Below are positions 26,229-38,600 of a stretch of DNA of 64,000 nucleotides, in pieces (position 1 is the stretch's first letter; every line of letters starts with the position of its first letter). The notes beneath the pieces are model-generated. The model was not told where the DNA came from. It ran no database searches and worked only from the letters and a program-made list of their open reading frames with translations. The translations under genes were made by a program, and so were the position numbers. Source of the DNA: Gavia stellata (taxonomy: Eukaryota; Chordata; Aves; Gaviiformes; Gaviidae); contig NC_082597.1 of the NCBI RefSeq assembly GCF_030936135.1, positions 44,585,095-44,649,094 on the forward strand, in the 5' to 3' direction.

Positions 26229-29200
26229 AACTTCCCTTACCTAGCTATGTGTCAAGATACTAAAACATGCTCTTAAACAAAAAAACCAGACAAACAAAAA
26301 AAGGGAATATAAGCTTATCATGTGCTAAAGAAAGATGGAAAGAAAAAAGAACATGCCCTTTGAAGAGGTGTTGCGCAGAGGCTTGGTCAAAATCAGAATT
26401 CACTAAGGTATCAACAGCAAAACAGACTGGATGTAAACATTCTCAATACAATCCTTTTACTAGAATCTGAAAATACCTCTGTGTGGATGGTACGGGTATC
26501 AGTGGTCAGAAATTATTCCAGTACTTTGAACAAATACTTATTGAGACTTTTTTTCCCCAGCATATGCAAAAAGCAGCAAGTTGTTTTACAAGAAAATGCA
26601 CAGAGATGTTACACCATGCAAAGACACTACCTCAATATGAAGAGATGGCTAGAACTGCTCTTTCATTTAACTTAATCCTTAGGTAGGGAATCACTAAGAA
26701 AGATACTGCTGAAGGCAAACTTCTAGTCAAAAGAGTCCAACCACTAGCACAAGATTCCACTCCTCTCTCTAGCTTCCAGCCATTCAGAGAAGGATTTCAA
26801 TTCCTTTACAACATACCCAGTAATTGCTATGCGTGACACATTCGGCATTTAAATTTGCCTTGTTTTTCCAACTGGAATACAGCCATTTTCTCTCAGTCCA
26901 CACAACTCAGCACGCTGGACTACTCTAGTAGCAGGAACCCTTTCCTTCCCCAGAGAAAGAGCTCATTGCTTTCTGCTTACTTACAATGCTGTCGTTCAGT
27001 ATGACACCTACCAAGCACCACATATGCAAGTGCTTTCTAAAGAGGCAGGCAGACTCCTGGTGGCAAGCCAACAGCATAGTGTCAAGAAGTCATACCCTTA
27101 TTGCTGTTAATAAGAAGACAAGAAATGAACACAGACTGGCTGAACATGCTATGCAGATTCCACATTTGAATCTCTTCTACTTTTTATTCTACTAGTATCT
27201 CCAGTATTTCCCACAAACAGGTCAGGAGACTGTTGTGTCTTGTATCTGGCAGCTTCACATGCAAAATACACAGATCTGAGTTCTTTGCACTTTTTTAAAT
27301 CATTCATCACCCTGTTATTAACAGAAGAACACTTCTGAATTTAGATGACTTCCATCTGGTTAGGTGAAAATGTAAACTTTGTTTACAAGCACATTAAATA
27401 AATCCCAGCTATCTAACTGGCCTTCCTAGATGGACCAAGATTTTGATTATATATACACCTCTCAAAAAGGTAACCACAAAAATAGTTGCTATTCTCCTGG
27501 TTGGGGTTCAGAAAAAACTTACCCACACAGCTATGCCAGCAGAATCCTCCAGTGTAAACAGTTACAAAATAAAGCAGCACCTTTACCAGTGCAGCCTGTT
27601 TTGCTTGGAGCAGAACAGAAGAATTACTGTAACAATACAAAACATAACTCTCATCCTATACATGGGTCCTCACAAAGCACTGTCAGTGTAGCATAACGGG
27701 AACTCTATGTGCTTCTTGCACAGATACTAGCACAGCTGTAAGTGAGAAAAATGTTACAAGTAAACTTAACACCTGCATCAAGTGAATATGTACAAACTGA
27801 GAAACACTTTCTAACACAGCTAAAAATGGTTATAAAGCTTAATATTTAAAAAAAGGAAACTTAGGTAGTAATGATAGTTACATACAATTTAGTTACCTTT
27901 CACAACCTGAAGAACTGTTATGAGGCAACAAAACCCAAATCCCACAGCACTTAGTATTTAGAGTGAAATCAACTTTCAAGATTCAACAAGCTATAGAGAA
28001 ACTACTTTACAACCACTGAAAAGAAAAAAGATGCAAGTATTTCAGAAGCCATTGTCAAAAGCCACCATTACTTAGATAAGCACCAGTGCTGAGAAGATAA
28101 AAACCAGCCTTTACTTCTATCAGAATGGCCTCTAAATACAAAGTGTCACCACTACTCCCAACCTGTCATCATCTGTTTTCACAGCTTCTCCTATGGTTTC
28201 TGTCCTCCGCCGACTTCAATACAAATATATTTAAGACACAGAACTGTTTAAGACCTAGCTCTATTGCCTTCCTATTGAACAGAAGAAAAATTAATCATTA
28301 ATGAATAACGATCCGCTAATATTTTTCCTGTCTATTTCAAGATAACTGAGACAACACAAACTTTTACTCTCCTTACTCCACCACCTTTCATATCATTAAA
28401 TTCTCCAGCTGCATTGCAACTGAAATTAGATCCTACTTCTTTGGGGTAAAAACTGTTTTTGTATTCAATTTTGGGCAGAGAAGCTTCTAGGCACTATGTG
28501 TCTTCTGTGAGTACATTTTGTCGACAGTTTCCCATTTTAATTTCAGAGTATCAGAATCTCCGCATATCATCGTTCTCCACTACAGTGGCATACTGATCAT
28601 AAAAGGAAAATGTTTAGCATAAAATAGCAACTCCATTCTAAAGAAAGACTATTTTCTTGAAAAATAACACAATAAAACACCCAGTAAAGCTCTAAAACAG
28701 CATCTCCTGAAAAGTAATTTTAAAACATACACCACACAGAGATATGAGAGCTAAGTGGTTAAATTCAGTGTGTACTACTACCAAGTCACTATGTATAGCA
28801 TGGTGAAGCTAGACCTAGCATCTGATGAGAAAGACAGCAAGAAACTGGAGTGTTGTAGATTTTGAACTTGATTACTCCAACAAATCACCTACATCGCAGC
28901 CTTCTTTTGTCCAAGAACTTCAACTGACCATGTTGAATCAGTGCTTTAAAATATTTTCTCATTAATAAACATATAAAAGACAGTACAAGTAAATATTCTG
29001 CAAAGCATTCATTGCTAAGTAGTTACTCACATTTGACACTGGACACAGTTTTTGAAGCTGTCCACAATCAGGAATGATCCAGTGTTCCCTAGTTAAAGAA
29101 TTCTTAGGAATGCATGTGGTAATGATTAAAAACATTTAAGAAATGTGAAATACTGAAAAAAGATAGCTTTGCATAACTATATGCCAGTCAAAAATGCAAC

Positions 29201-30859
29201 ACTTACTACTAGCAAGTTTCCCCAATAATACCTTGTACAACAGGTATCTAGGTTTATTAAAATTTGACTCAGAAAAAATGTGATGGAATGCTTACTCGCT
29301 AGTTACAGAAGTAATTAGTGTAAAGACACAAGAAGTTTCCAAGAAGCGCCAACACATGGTGACAGGCAGCAAAGTTATTAGGCCCTCAGAAATATGGGAA
29401 CGAGCGACAACTTGCTTCTCAATGCCTAAATATGTTAACCTTAATAAATAAGCCACCCTTAAGAATGCAGCAGAACCTACAGTAGCAAATTCATACATAA
29501 GATTCGAATGGCTGCTAAGCAAGGAATGAGTTTTCCTGAAAAGCAAAGCATATTTTGAGCAATACTTAAACAAAACAAACAAACAAAAACCCCAACCACC
29601 ACCAAACCCACCAAACTAGCAAACCCCAAACCACAGTACCCAAAAAACACTGAAGGAACACCAGTTCAGAAAACTAGTTCAAAGAGCTGGGATACTAGTC
29701 TCAAAAAGCAAAAAGAAACCCATCAGCCAAAAACAAACAAAAAAAGATGATGACAGGGGATGAAGTACACAGCAGCAGCCCCTAAAATACGATCTTGTAC
29801 AATGCCTGCTGCAATGTGCAAAAACATTATTAACTGGGAAAGGGCCAGGACTAGTTTACTTAGGGAAGTAAAGATACAGCATTTTAAGAGTTCCTATAGA
29901 AGCACGGGGGGCAGGTATTTAGGGGGCTTTGTATAAAACAAACCACAGTCTACAAAGCTTGCACACTCTGAAGCCAGAGAATTAAAAGAACTCACTTGTA
30001 TTCCTCACTTTCCAAAGCAAGAATATTGAAGACCTGTGCCAAAACACTTCACCTCAAACTAAAGACTATGCAAGTAATTATTCTCAAAAACCACAACTAT
30101 AAAGATTTCTGCTGTTCCTAAAACTCATTCCTCACCTTCTGATACCTTCTTGCATGAAAACAATCTGCTGTGAAAGTGCCTAGGATGTCATAAAAAAAAA
30201 AAAAAATTAGTGACTTCAGGTATGGAGAACATGATTTCATCTTCTCCTGCTGCTTTAGAAACAAAGATCTTACTTTCTAGTGTTATTTTAATAATCTATA
30301 ATGTTAACCAAAAGAAAAACTAAAAGTTTCTTCTACAGTGATGGTGGTCACCAATATTAGTGCAAAATTGTAATCCAGCTTTATTTGAAGTTTCCTGTGT
30401 CCTTTCTTATTAACTGCAAAAAAAGCTAAAAACTTAGTTATCATTCTTCTGAATTCCTCTAGGAGTATTATAAATCAATGCCAGATTTTTATACTAGTAG
30501 CAAACCACAGAGGACAGTGGTGTTGGCTGATAAAAATATCTTCCTCTGCCTTCAAAAAAATGCTCTTTAAACCACTACATTTTTTCCAGTGCAGGAAATT
30601 CTTTTGGGTTCCAAACTGGATAATATTTACACCTGAACATCTATTCAGAGCTGATAAATCAGTTTTCTTTCATTACTATTGTTTTGACCATACTTTAACA
30701 GGCACGTGTCTCGGTCTGATCTTCCAAAAGCCCTAGAACCTACCCTCCGTCAACAAGAAGACATTAAAAAAAAGCCACAGGTCGTGACAGTTCTAATTTA
30801 TTTAGAACAAATAGCACCTCGTCTGTTTGGACGCCGCACTGTAACCACCACAGTACATC
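26229..30859 (-). other. PAWR intron segment next to the first exon, no gene seen
   Basis: AT-rich. At 29,569-29,650 the plus strand is nearly pure A and C (G/T-rich on the transcribed strand), a simple-sequence stretch. The base composition switches sharply at about 30,860, where the CpG island begins. Confidence 0.55.
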
Positions 30860-31099
30860 CCCCCGACTGCGCGCAGGCCTTCGTGCTTTTCCACACGGCG
30901 TAGGGAGACGGCTGCGCCGCCGCGGCTGGCCCACGCGAGAAGCCCAGGCGCGGGCGAGGAGCGCTGGGAACAGTCCCGGTGTGCACGGCTGCCGCCCCCG
31001 CGGGCTGAGCCCCCGGCCCGCACCGGGCGCCCCCGGAGCCCCCAGCGGCGGCTCAGGTGCGGCGGCGGCGGCAGCGGCGCGCCCCCCCCGCGGGCTCAC

Positions 31100-31603
31100 C
31101 TCGGCGGCCGGGATGTTCACCACACCTGTCGACCTCCTCTTCTCCCTGAGCTTCCTCTTCTCGATCTGCCCCTTCCCCTTCCTGGCGCTGGGGCCCGAGC
31201 TCTTTCCCTTGGCGGCCAGCTTCTCCTCGCCCTCGGGGGAGCCCGGCGCGGCGGCGGGAGGCGGCTTGGCGGCAGGCTCAGCGCCCCGGCCCCCGGCGAG
31301 GGCCGGCGGCGGCTCCTTGGCGGGGGCGGCCCGGCCCAAGGCGGCGCTGGAGAGGCTGACGCAGTTGACGGCCCCGCCGGCGGGGGGCGCCGCGCGGTCG
31401 GGCGGGGCGGCCGGTCCGCCGGGGGGCAGGTTGTTGTTCAGCTCGGCGGAGGAGGCGCCCCCCGCAGGCCTGGCCTCCCCCCCGGCGGCTGCCCCCGGGG
31501 CCGGCGGCGCCTGCTTCGCCCGCATCTTCTCCCGCTTGGCCTTCCACTCCTCCAGAAAGTCCGTGGTGCTGCCCCCTGCGCTGCGGTAGCCGCCGGTCGC
31601 CAT
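31100..31603 (-). CDS. PAWR: PAWR (PAR-4) first coding exon, residues 1-168
   Basis: PAWR (prostate apoptosis response 4) is a pro-apoptotic regulator that moves between cytoplasm and nucleus and binds WT1, atypical PKC and SPSB ubiquitin-ligase adaptors. The exon opens with MATGGYR at an ATG in good context (A at -3, G at +4), followed by STTDFLEEWKAKREKMRAKQ, almost identical to the mammalian N-terminus. KAKREK (21-26) is nuclear signal 1. ELNNN (54-58) is the SPSB SPRY-domain ligand. GKSSGPSARKGKGQIEKRK and REKRRSTGVV (about 132-161) are the SAC core with nuclear signal 2 and the PKA-type site at Thr159. The middle (60-130) is a low-complexity Ala/Pro/Gly stretch unlike mammals in detail. 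The exon ends in phase 0 at ...IPAAE, followed by donor GTGAGC at 31,099. The C-terminal leucine zipper must be encoded left of the window, since no later exon was recognised here. The frame reads on past the donor, but those codons are intronic. Confidence 0.96.
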
Positions 31604-31757
31604 GTTCCCGGCGGGCTGGACGCCGAGAGCGCCCTACCAGCACCTCTGCCGCCGCCCGCCCTGAGGCGGCTCTGCTGCCGCCCGGAGAGGAGAGGTCCCG
31701 GCGGGGCGGGCGGGAGAGACGGGGGCGGGGAGAGAGACTCGGAGAAGCACGAACACC
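31604..31757 (-). other. PAWR: PAWR 5' UTR part of the ATG-bearing exon
   Basis: A strong acceptor on the minus strand, a pyrimidine run ending TTTCTCTCCAG just above 31,757, sits 154 bases before the PAWR ATG. Mammalian PAWR has a non-coding first exon spliced to the exon with the start codon, so this fits the known structure. The segment is GC-rich with CT runs and no in-frame upstream extension that resembles PAWR. The alternative is an unspliced leader running straight from the CpG island. Confidence 0.6.
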
Positions 31758-32139
31758 CTGGAGAGAAACAAAAGGGGAGAGATGAACCGTCCCGCCGCCC
31801 CGCCAACTCCCCAGGCAGCCCCCCGGCCCCCAGGGACGCGTCTCCATCACCGCCCGCCCTCGCACGCCGGGCTCCCGCAGCTCGGATCGCGCCGTCCGGC
31901 CCCGGCGCAGCACCCCGCGCCCGCGGGGGCTCCCCTCACCCCTCGGCGCGGGGCCGCCCGGAGGTGCCCGCCTCCCCCGCTCGCCGACGCCCCGACGCCC
32001 GCCAGCTGCGGCCGCGACGACCGCGAAGCGCCGTCCCTCGCCCCCGGGGCCGGAGCGTGTGCCATCCCCCCCGACGCCCGCTTGCCTGCCGGGGGACCGA
32101 GTTCCCGCGCGGGGCGGGGCGGAGGCGGTCGGCGCTCAC

Positions 32140-32350
32140 CTCCCGCCCGGCGGGGCCGCGGCTCGGGCGCTCCGCAGCGCCGGCGGCACCAGGTGAGCGG
32201 CACCGCCTCCCGCCGTCCCGGAAGGAGCGGCGCAGCCCCGAGGCTTCCCGAGCTCCCCCTCCCTCCCCCCCTCCCTCCCCTTTCCCCATCGCGGCACGGA
32301 CAGAGCCGAAGCCAGGGCGGAAACTGCCGAGATGGCCTCAACAATGGGGT
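32140..32350 (-). other. PAWR: Candidate PAWR non-coding exon 1
   Basis: A consensus donor on the minus strand (GGGAG|GTGAGCGCC, GT at 32,139-32,138) lies about 380 bases upstream of the acceptor at 31,757, giving a short first intron inside the CpG island. The upstream limit is only a guess. A YY1-like GAGATGGCCTC (plus strand) near 32,330-32,340 could mark a TATA-less start region. In such GC-rich sequence donor-like strings also arise by chance. Confidence 0.35.
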
Positions 32351-32540
32351 GAGGGCGGGGAGGCCCGGCCCGGTGCGCTGCGCGCCGTGACCTGACCGCG
32401 CCGGGTGCCGGCCCGCTGCGGGGTCCCGCCACCTGCCCCGGGCAGCGCCGGCACGGGCGGGGCCACGGGCCCCGGCGCTCTCGACGAGCGGCAACGCGGG
32501 CGGGAGGGGCCAGGGGCGCCGCGACCGCGTGAGGAGAGGA

Positions 32541-32560
32541 GCGGAGCGGAGCGGAGCGGA
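32541..32560. repeat. (GCGGA)4 pentanucleotide repeat
   Basis: Four perfect GCGGA units followed by an imperfect GCGGGA, within the CpG island upstream of PAWR. Short G-rich tandem repeat, possibly length-variable. Confidence 0.9.
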
Positions 32561-33030
32561 GCGGGACACCGCCACCCGCCCGCCTCAGGCCGCGCTCTCT
32601 CTTCACCGCCGGCTTTAACGGGCGGCGGGCGGGGGCTGGCAGAGCCCAGCCACGAGGGGCCGGAGGAGGCGGTCTGGTGTCCCCCGGCCCGCGGGGGGCT
32701 CTGCCAACCCCGCCCCGCACCTGCCGTAAAGCCTCCGGTGAGGGGGGCTGAGGAGCCCGCCGCGCCCTGCCGGCGTACCCGGTGTGGGCCGCCTGACGGC
32801 GGGGCAGGTGCCCGGGGGTCGGCGCTCGAGCGGTGCGGCTCCCCGGCCCCGCCGGCGGCTGTCACCAGCGGCAAGGCAAGAAGCCGTGTGTAAAGCCCGG
32901 CTTGGTCAACCTTCGGCTTCGGCTGTCGTTAGGGAAACGCCGCGCTGGGGACAGGAGCGCCGGTTTGGCGTGAAAACGTGGCTACCGCCGCTGCTCTCGC
33001 GTCGTCGTTTAATGGGGTCGATGCACGGTG

Positions 33031-36000
33031 GGAAGAGCCTGAAGTTAATTGCTCCCGCAGCACAGTAACTTCCTCTCGTCTGCGGCTCTGGCGCGCAGAC
33101 CAAAGTTATCTACTGGAGTTCACTCTCGCGGGTGGAAGGTTGGGAAAAAGCCTGTGTTTTCGTGATGTTACAAGAAACAAGGATTCAAGGGGTTTCCACC
33201 AGTCACGCTGCGAACGCTTGAAAGATGTCTTGGTTATAAAGAATACAGCCTTCAGTGGGGAAACCTAACTGGGTTAAATATTAGGAAGAAGGCATGTGCA
33301 GGGAATGTGGTGGGAGTATGCAGTATCGGTTAAACGGTTTGTGTAGGTGATCGAATGGCTAAACCTGCACAGAAAACTCAGCTTTTTTGGTTTTGCTGAA
33401 TTCACTATGTCTTAATAGCACCCTGAAAACTGATCGTTGTATTTTTGGAAATCGCTGCTCTCAATAGATTCGTGGCTTGTGTAATCCTGCTTTATAAGGG
33501 GTATGCTGAGGGAAATGAAGGGGTGTATCCGTGCTACCTTTCCAGCAGGCTCAGGACAAGGCACAAGCTTACTTCAGAGGCAGAGGAAATACACATAGCC
33601 TGGGCTTACATAGCTGGGAGCACGTTCTCACCTTTTCATCACCTTTTTTCTCTCTTTCAAATTCAGTCCTGAATTTGTCCACCTGGTTAATAAGATTCAT
33701 TATTTGGAGTTCAGAATATAAACTTCGCAAAAGTTTTTGGTTTCTTTTTACAGAAAAAAATATAGATGCTGCAGATACAGATAAAAAATATCTAGCAAAA
33801 TGGGGCCCCAAATATCTGGCACTAGGCTCTGCGCCCTACAGTATAAATAAAGTCCATGCAACCGCTTTCACCTTAGGCATGTCTCTACCCCGTCCTCTTC
33901 CACAGCAGTGGGCACTGTCTCACCCTTCCAACCTTCTCTGCCCTTCTGGTGATCATTCATTTACTTGGACTTCCCACTTAACTCATATCTGATTTCTGCT
34001 CTGGTTTGGGTTTAGGGGTTTTTTTTGTGTGGCGGTTGGTTTTGAAGGGGTGTTTAAATGTTTGTGTACATGGAAGTGAAGGTATCAGGATCCTCAGTGC
34101 AGACAAAACCTTATCTTTCAGGTTATGGGAAAATCCCAAAACAAAACAGTCTAGTTGTTCTGTATTGTGCTGGAAAGCTGTAAACAGGCAGAAAAGTAGA
34201 TGTTGAAAACATAGTCCTGTACTAGCTCTACTATTTAACACCCAGCAATACAAAATTATTAAAGTTGGTCATATTTCTATTTGCAGATCAAGCGCTTAAC
34301 AAAAAGTTGACTTAGCAAAAGTTTTGACTAAGCACTCTCGAAAAAAACATTATCTGCACTTTTATCTGTAGAGTTTCTAACTTAAGAAAACTACTCAATT
34401 GTGTTTTTAGAAAACACAAGTTAGAGAAAGGATTCTTCATGTGAATTCTTGTCTGTCTTTCCCATTCTGTCAATTTTTTCCTTTTATATGATGAAGAGCT
34501 TTTCTTGAGAGAATCATGTAACTGTGACAATACCAGTATTGCGCCCCTCACTGTTACACCACGAGCAGCACATCTGGCCAAAAATGCATAAAAAGAGTCA
34601 GATTAGAAAGCCGTTACTTACAGTATGTTGTGTATATGGAAAAATATACAGATGTATTTTAGTTCTTGGGATACCCTAAGTTCTCTGCTACCCCGGGTCT
34701 CCCCAGCTGCTACCTGGGCCCCTCTCTCTGTGGCAGTCCTTAGCAGCTAGCAAGGCTTAGACGTGCTTGCCCACTTTGCATCTTATCTGCCCACCTTTCT
34801 TATGTGTACGAGGTGCTGTTGCCAAGCTTTAGCTGCATCCACCATTGCTGTTGGATTTTTTTTTTTCTCTAATCTTCTATAAAAAACATTGTGGGGTTTT
34901 TTAGTGCCAAAAAGGCTTTGTGTTCCTTACAGTCTGTTATATATTAACAGAAGTTATGTTGTGGTGAGTGAGGTTGGGCTTAAGTGCCCAATACAAAAAT
35001 GCTGACTGTCAGATGTTTGCTTCTCCGTAAGGTTGTCTGTGCTGGAGAGCTTTCAGGGATAAAGTCCCAAATAGTTTAAGTATCACGCTGCATGTTTTCC
35101 TCTGCCACAACCGAGAACAGCTTCATAGCTTGCAAACATTTTTAGAACAGCACTTTTCTCTTTTCTTACCAAAAAAATCTTCAGGATATTCTTAAGGCCT
35201 AGAAATACAATTCATTTTATTAGCTACATTTTAAGCTGGTGTAATGACAAGGGTCCCTAAGCCTTAAGATACTGTTTTTTATATATTAATCATTATGGAA
35301 TGAGACTCTCCCCTAGAGGTAAAATTACTACCAGGATTGGGTAGGATGATCTTGATCACCTTTGCCAGGCAAAAAACGAACACTTCATTTTTCAATTTAG
35401 AATAAAACCCATAATTTATTCTTAAAATCTTGAGGAAATTAAGTGCCTTTTTGGGTTGGGCACTTTAAAGCTGGTTCTTTTGTAAAGGGTTGCAAGCTGT
35501 TTAAGATTTTTGTAATTTCTTCCACAGATTCAACCAAATTATCCAACCTTATTAAGGTTCTGTGTACAAGTCTATATCTGAGCCATGATCTTTTCTGAAG
35601 TGGCAGTTTTCAAGGGCTGGAAAATAAAATAGTGAACACAGTAACATATTATTGGCTTAGGAAATTAAGGACAACATCCAAATTCCTGCCCAATGTCCAT
35701 TTGCTCATTACCGTCAGGCTCCAAGCTTAGCAAACTTTGTTATACCTACTGGTGCTGGTGTCCTCTCCACTGAAACACTCCCTCCCTCTAACACTCCTCA
35801 GCATCTCTGGAAGCTCTCCCCAAAGGCTCTGTTGAGATTGCTGTATTTGCCTGCTTGTCTCTTAAACACACGTAACTCTTCCTTCCGCTCCAGACTTCAC
35901 CCCACCTCTGCCTGCCGTACCTGACCTTCCATGAAACTCTCGCGTAATGCACCTACCAGCTGCTTCCCATATCTGATCCCCTTTGAAGTCCATTCAATCA

Positions 36001-38439
36001 GCATTCTTCATGTTTCTTCACCCAGTACAAACTTTTTCATCCACATGCTGGTTCTACCTGCTTTATCACTCTTGCTTTATAAACTAGGTTTACTAAGCTT
36101 GCTCCGGTGCTGTCCCATTAAATCTTCCCTCTCTGTTGATTTAGATTTCACCTGCTGGATAATCCTCACACCCATCACTGTGTACCTCAACTAACCTATC
36201 TATCTACTTGTTTCTGCACTATCCTTCCATAAATGCTGTTGCTTAAAATTGCTATGACTCAGTGAAATCTGCTTCTTTTTGTAGAAATAACTGTTCCTCT
36301 TTTTATCCATAAAATTTCAAAAGCCTCTCTTTAAACCTTTCACATGAAATCTTTTACCATAACTTACCTCTAACCTTCCTGTAAAATCCCCACTTATGCT
36401 CCATGACATTTCTAATGTCAGATCTCCCCCTAAAAGTAAAATAATCCTCAAGCATAGCACTATCTCTCTTGACTCTTCCTTTTAACCTTTTCTTACTAAA
36501 GCTTTCCAAGCCAATGCTCTGCTGCCCTGCAGCAATACTCGTCTCCTCTCTCCAACCAGTCACACTGCCTTAGACCACATGCCTAGGATGAGACAAAACC
36601 TAGTGAAACATACTTTGTAAGTGTCTTCCTCCTTGCACTCATTTTGTTATTACCAGTTATATCACTAACAGAACATGTAGTATCTCTGTCAGAGAGGGTC
36701 AAAAGAGTTAAAAAAATTGGGTGGTGCTCCATAGTCTTGACCATTGGCCTCTTTCCCATGACTTCAGAAGATTCATTTGTAGCGGATCCCAGCGAAGGCG
36801 TGAAGCTATGAAGGGTAACGTGGAGATGCCGGTAGTCTCATTTCTGGACAGTGAAGTGATTGCATATTTTGTCTCTAACCAAATTACTTGTTTTTAAGTA
36901 TGTAGAGGGAGTTTTTATTTCTGTTTACATCTGTACTGTTTGCTTTTCAAATTCTCTCTTAATCTTTGGTTTATCTCTTCTTACCTACCAAATTCTGTTA
37001 CTGCTTGGGCTTGGTTGTTTTTGCATTTTTGTCTAAATGCAGATAAACTGCCATCCCTTGCAATTTAATACCACTTTCTGCTACTTCTGAGCTATGCACG
37101 CTATCTAAATCTGAGAAGCTTAGCCTATCATCATGAATTTTTATTTCCTTTTCTTACAGGAGTTAATTAAATTATTCTTTTTCTCCCCTCACTGGAGCTT
37201 AGTGTCACAGTGCAAACCTTCTGGCAAGGTTTTCCTCTGTAAGGTTCTAACAATTACGTTGTAGTCACTGTAGTCAGTGGTTTAACTAGATTACTTTGTT
37301 ATGGATCGTGCCTGGAAACTCATACAAATCAGACAGTCCCACTTCCACTGAAATACCAGTTTCATCCTATTTGCTGTGCTGCTGAATTGGATGCTTAAAA
37401 CTCTTTTGAAGTGCTAGGGTCTGATTTGAAATCTTGCATGTAAATACAACAGGGCTTTGTGAAATAGCTAGATTTATCAGGAGATACTAGCATTCAAGAT
37501 CAATCTTAGAGTCCATCTTCTGGTCTGGTTTCTGTATGTGTTTTACCATTCTTGAACTCCTCTGCTATCATTTGAGCAAAAATAACTACGTAGTTTCTTT
37601 GAACTAGTTTGGTTTGACAGACAAACTAGTATTGTTTCTTGCAGCAAAGTTCATTCATCTAGTTTATGGAGGAGTGCAGTGTGAAAAGGAAAAAAACAAA
37701 CTTACAGAAAGAAGTTTGCTTGATTTTTTTCAAGTATTTCATCTTCTAGTATGAGAAATTAGTGTGAAGATTGCCATCTGTCTCCAGCTGGCAGTTGTTG
37801 GATAAGAATGACAGTGGGGATGGGAGTGGGTTCAGTGTCTCTGCAGAAGACTTCAAAGGCGTGCTGAGAACTTTTTTTGCCACAGTTCACAATCTCACTC
37901 TGTAAGATGGTCTGTTGCTGCTTCTCATGTTCTGCACTGCATGAGGGTACAGAGTGATAACTTGATGATAACTTATCTTACTACTCCTTGCTATTTGTGA
38001 TGAAGTTCAGTCAGCATAGCTGTGAAACAGTTTATTCAGCAACCATGCTACCTCTTTTTCTAAGTAGGTACTCTCTAGGGCCAGATTTGAACAGTGAACC
38101 AGGTGAGTATGCCCTAGAGCAACTTGCTGAGGAGTAGAGATGAAAAACAGACATAGAGTCAAAATGTTGCCCAGTGAGTTATAAGAAGGTAGAGAAAAAA
38201 TGACGCTGACAAGCCTCACAGAGCTTGAGAGAAGGGGGGAAAGGGTGGATGCTGTATGTCAGGGTATGAATGTGCTTGAGGACCAGTTTGCAAAAGGCAT
38301 AGAAACAAATCAGTAGGACCAGGATATGATCACGATACGAAAGAAGCACTTGGAGGAGACAGTTTTTCCATTATGGTCCCCACTTTTGTGTTCACTGTGA
38401 AGGAACCTAGGGAGCATCTCACAGTGGAGCTCTTCATTA
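33031..38439. other. Intergenic region upstream of PAWR, no gene seen
   Basis: Gap between the PAWR promoter and the PPP1R12A 3' end. About 35,690-36,560 is pyrimidine-rich on the plus strand, with short open frames on both strands that match nothing I know. A more GC-rich patch at 34,670-34,830 was not identified. No splice-bordered exon stood out. Confidence 0.5.
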
Positions 38440-38600
38440 CAGAGAATCCATCAAAATCAAAGTATTGCAAAGCAACAGAACAAATTGAGAAAGTGAAAAA
38501 TAACAAATTGCCGAACTGAGTGGCAGTGATAAAGTAGCAGATGGAATTCAGTGTAGATAAATGTAAAGTGACTTAACGTTGAGGAAAGTTTTCTAAGGTA
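38440..38600 (+). mobile_element. Possible CR1 LINE fragment, reverse-transcriptase region
   Basis: GCAGATGGAATTCAGTGTAG followed by ATAAATGTAAAGTGACTT resembles the CR1 segment 'ggagttcaatgtagataaatgcaaagt' near the end of the reverse-transcriptase domain. The rest is too diverged to place borders. Confidence 0.45.

Larger units (their letters stand above)
30860..33030. promoter_or_regulatory. PAWR: CpG island promoter of PAWR
   Basis: About 2.1 kb of very GC- and CpG-rich DNA in an otherwise AT-rich window. It covers the first PAWR coding exon, its 5' UTR and the region upstream. It has repeated GC boxes (GGGGCGGGGC near 32,110-32,120), no TATA box and a CT-rich tract at 32,251-32,289. This is the usual form of a broadly expressed vertebrate promoter. 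The many long open frames on both strands here reflect base composition and not genes. Confidence 0.9.

Noticed and set aside
1..30700. Later PAWR exons (acidic linker and C-terminal zipper) sought on the minus strand
   Set aside because: No matching strings were seen by eye, so they are assumed to lie left of the window. A translated search with PAWR would settle this.
30981..31589. Open frame of 202 codons on the plus strand over PAWR exon 1
   Set aside because: It is the mirror of the PAWR coding exon in very GC-rich DNA where stop codons are rare. It has no recognisable domain.
31782..32893. Several long overlapping frames on both strands upstream of PAWR
   Set aside because: Low-complexity Arg/Pro/Gly/Ala translations with no domain. 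They are explained by the CpG-island composition.
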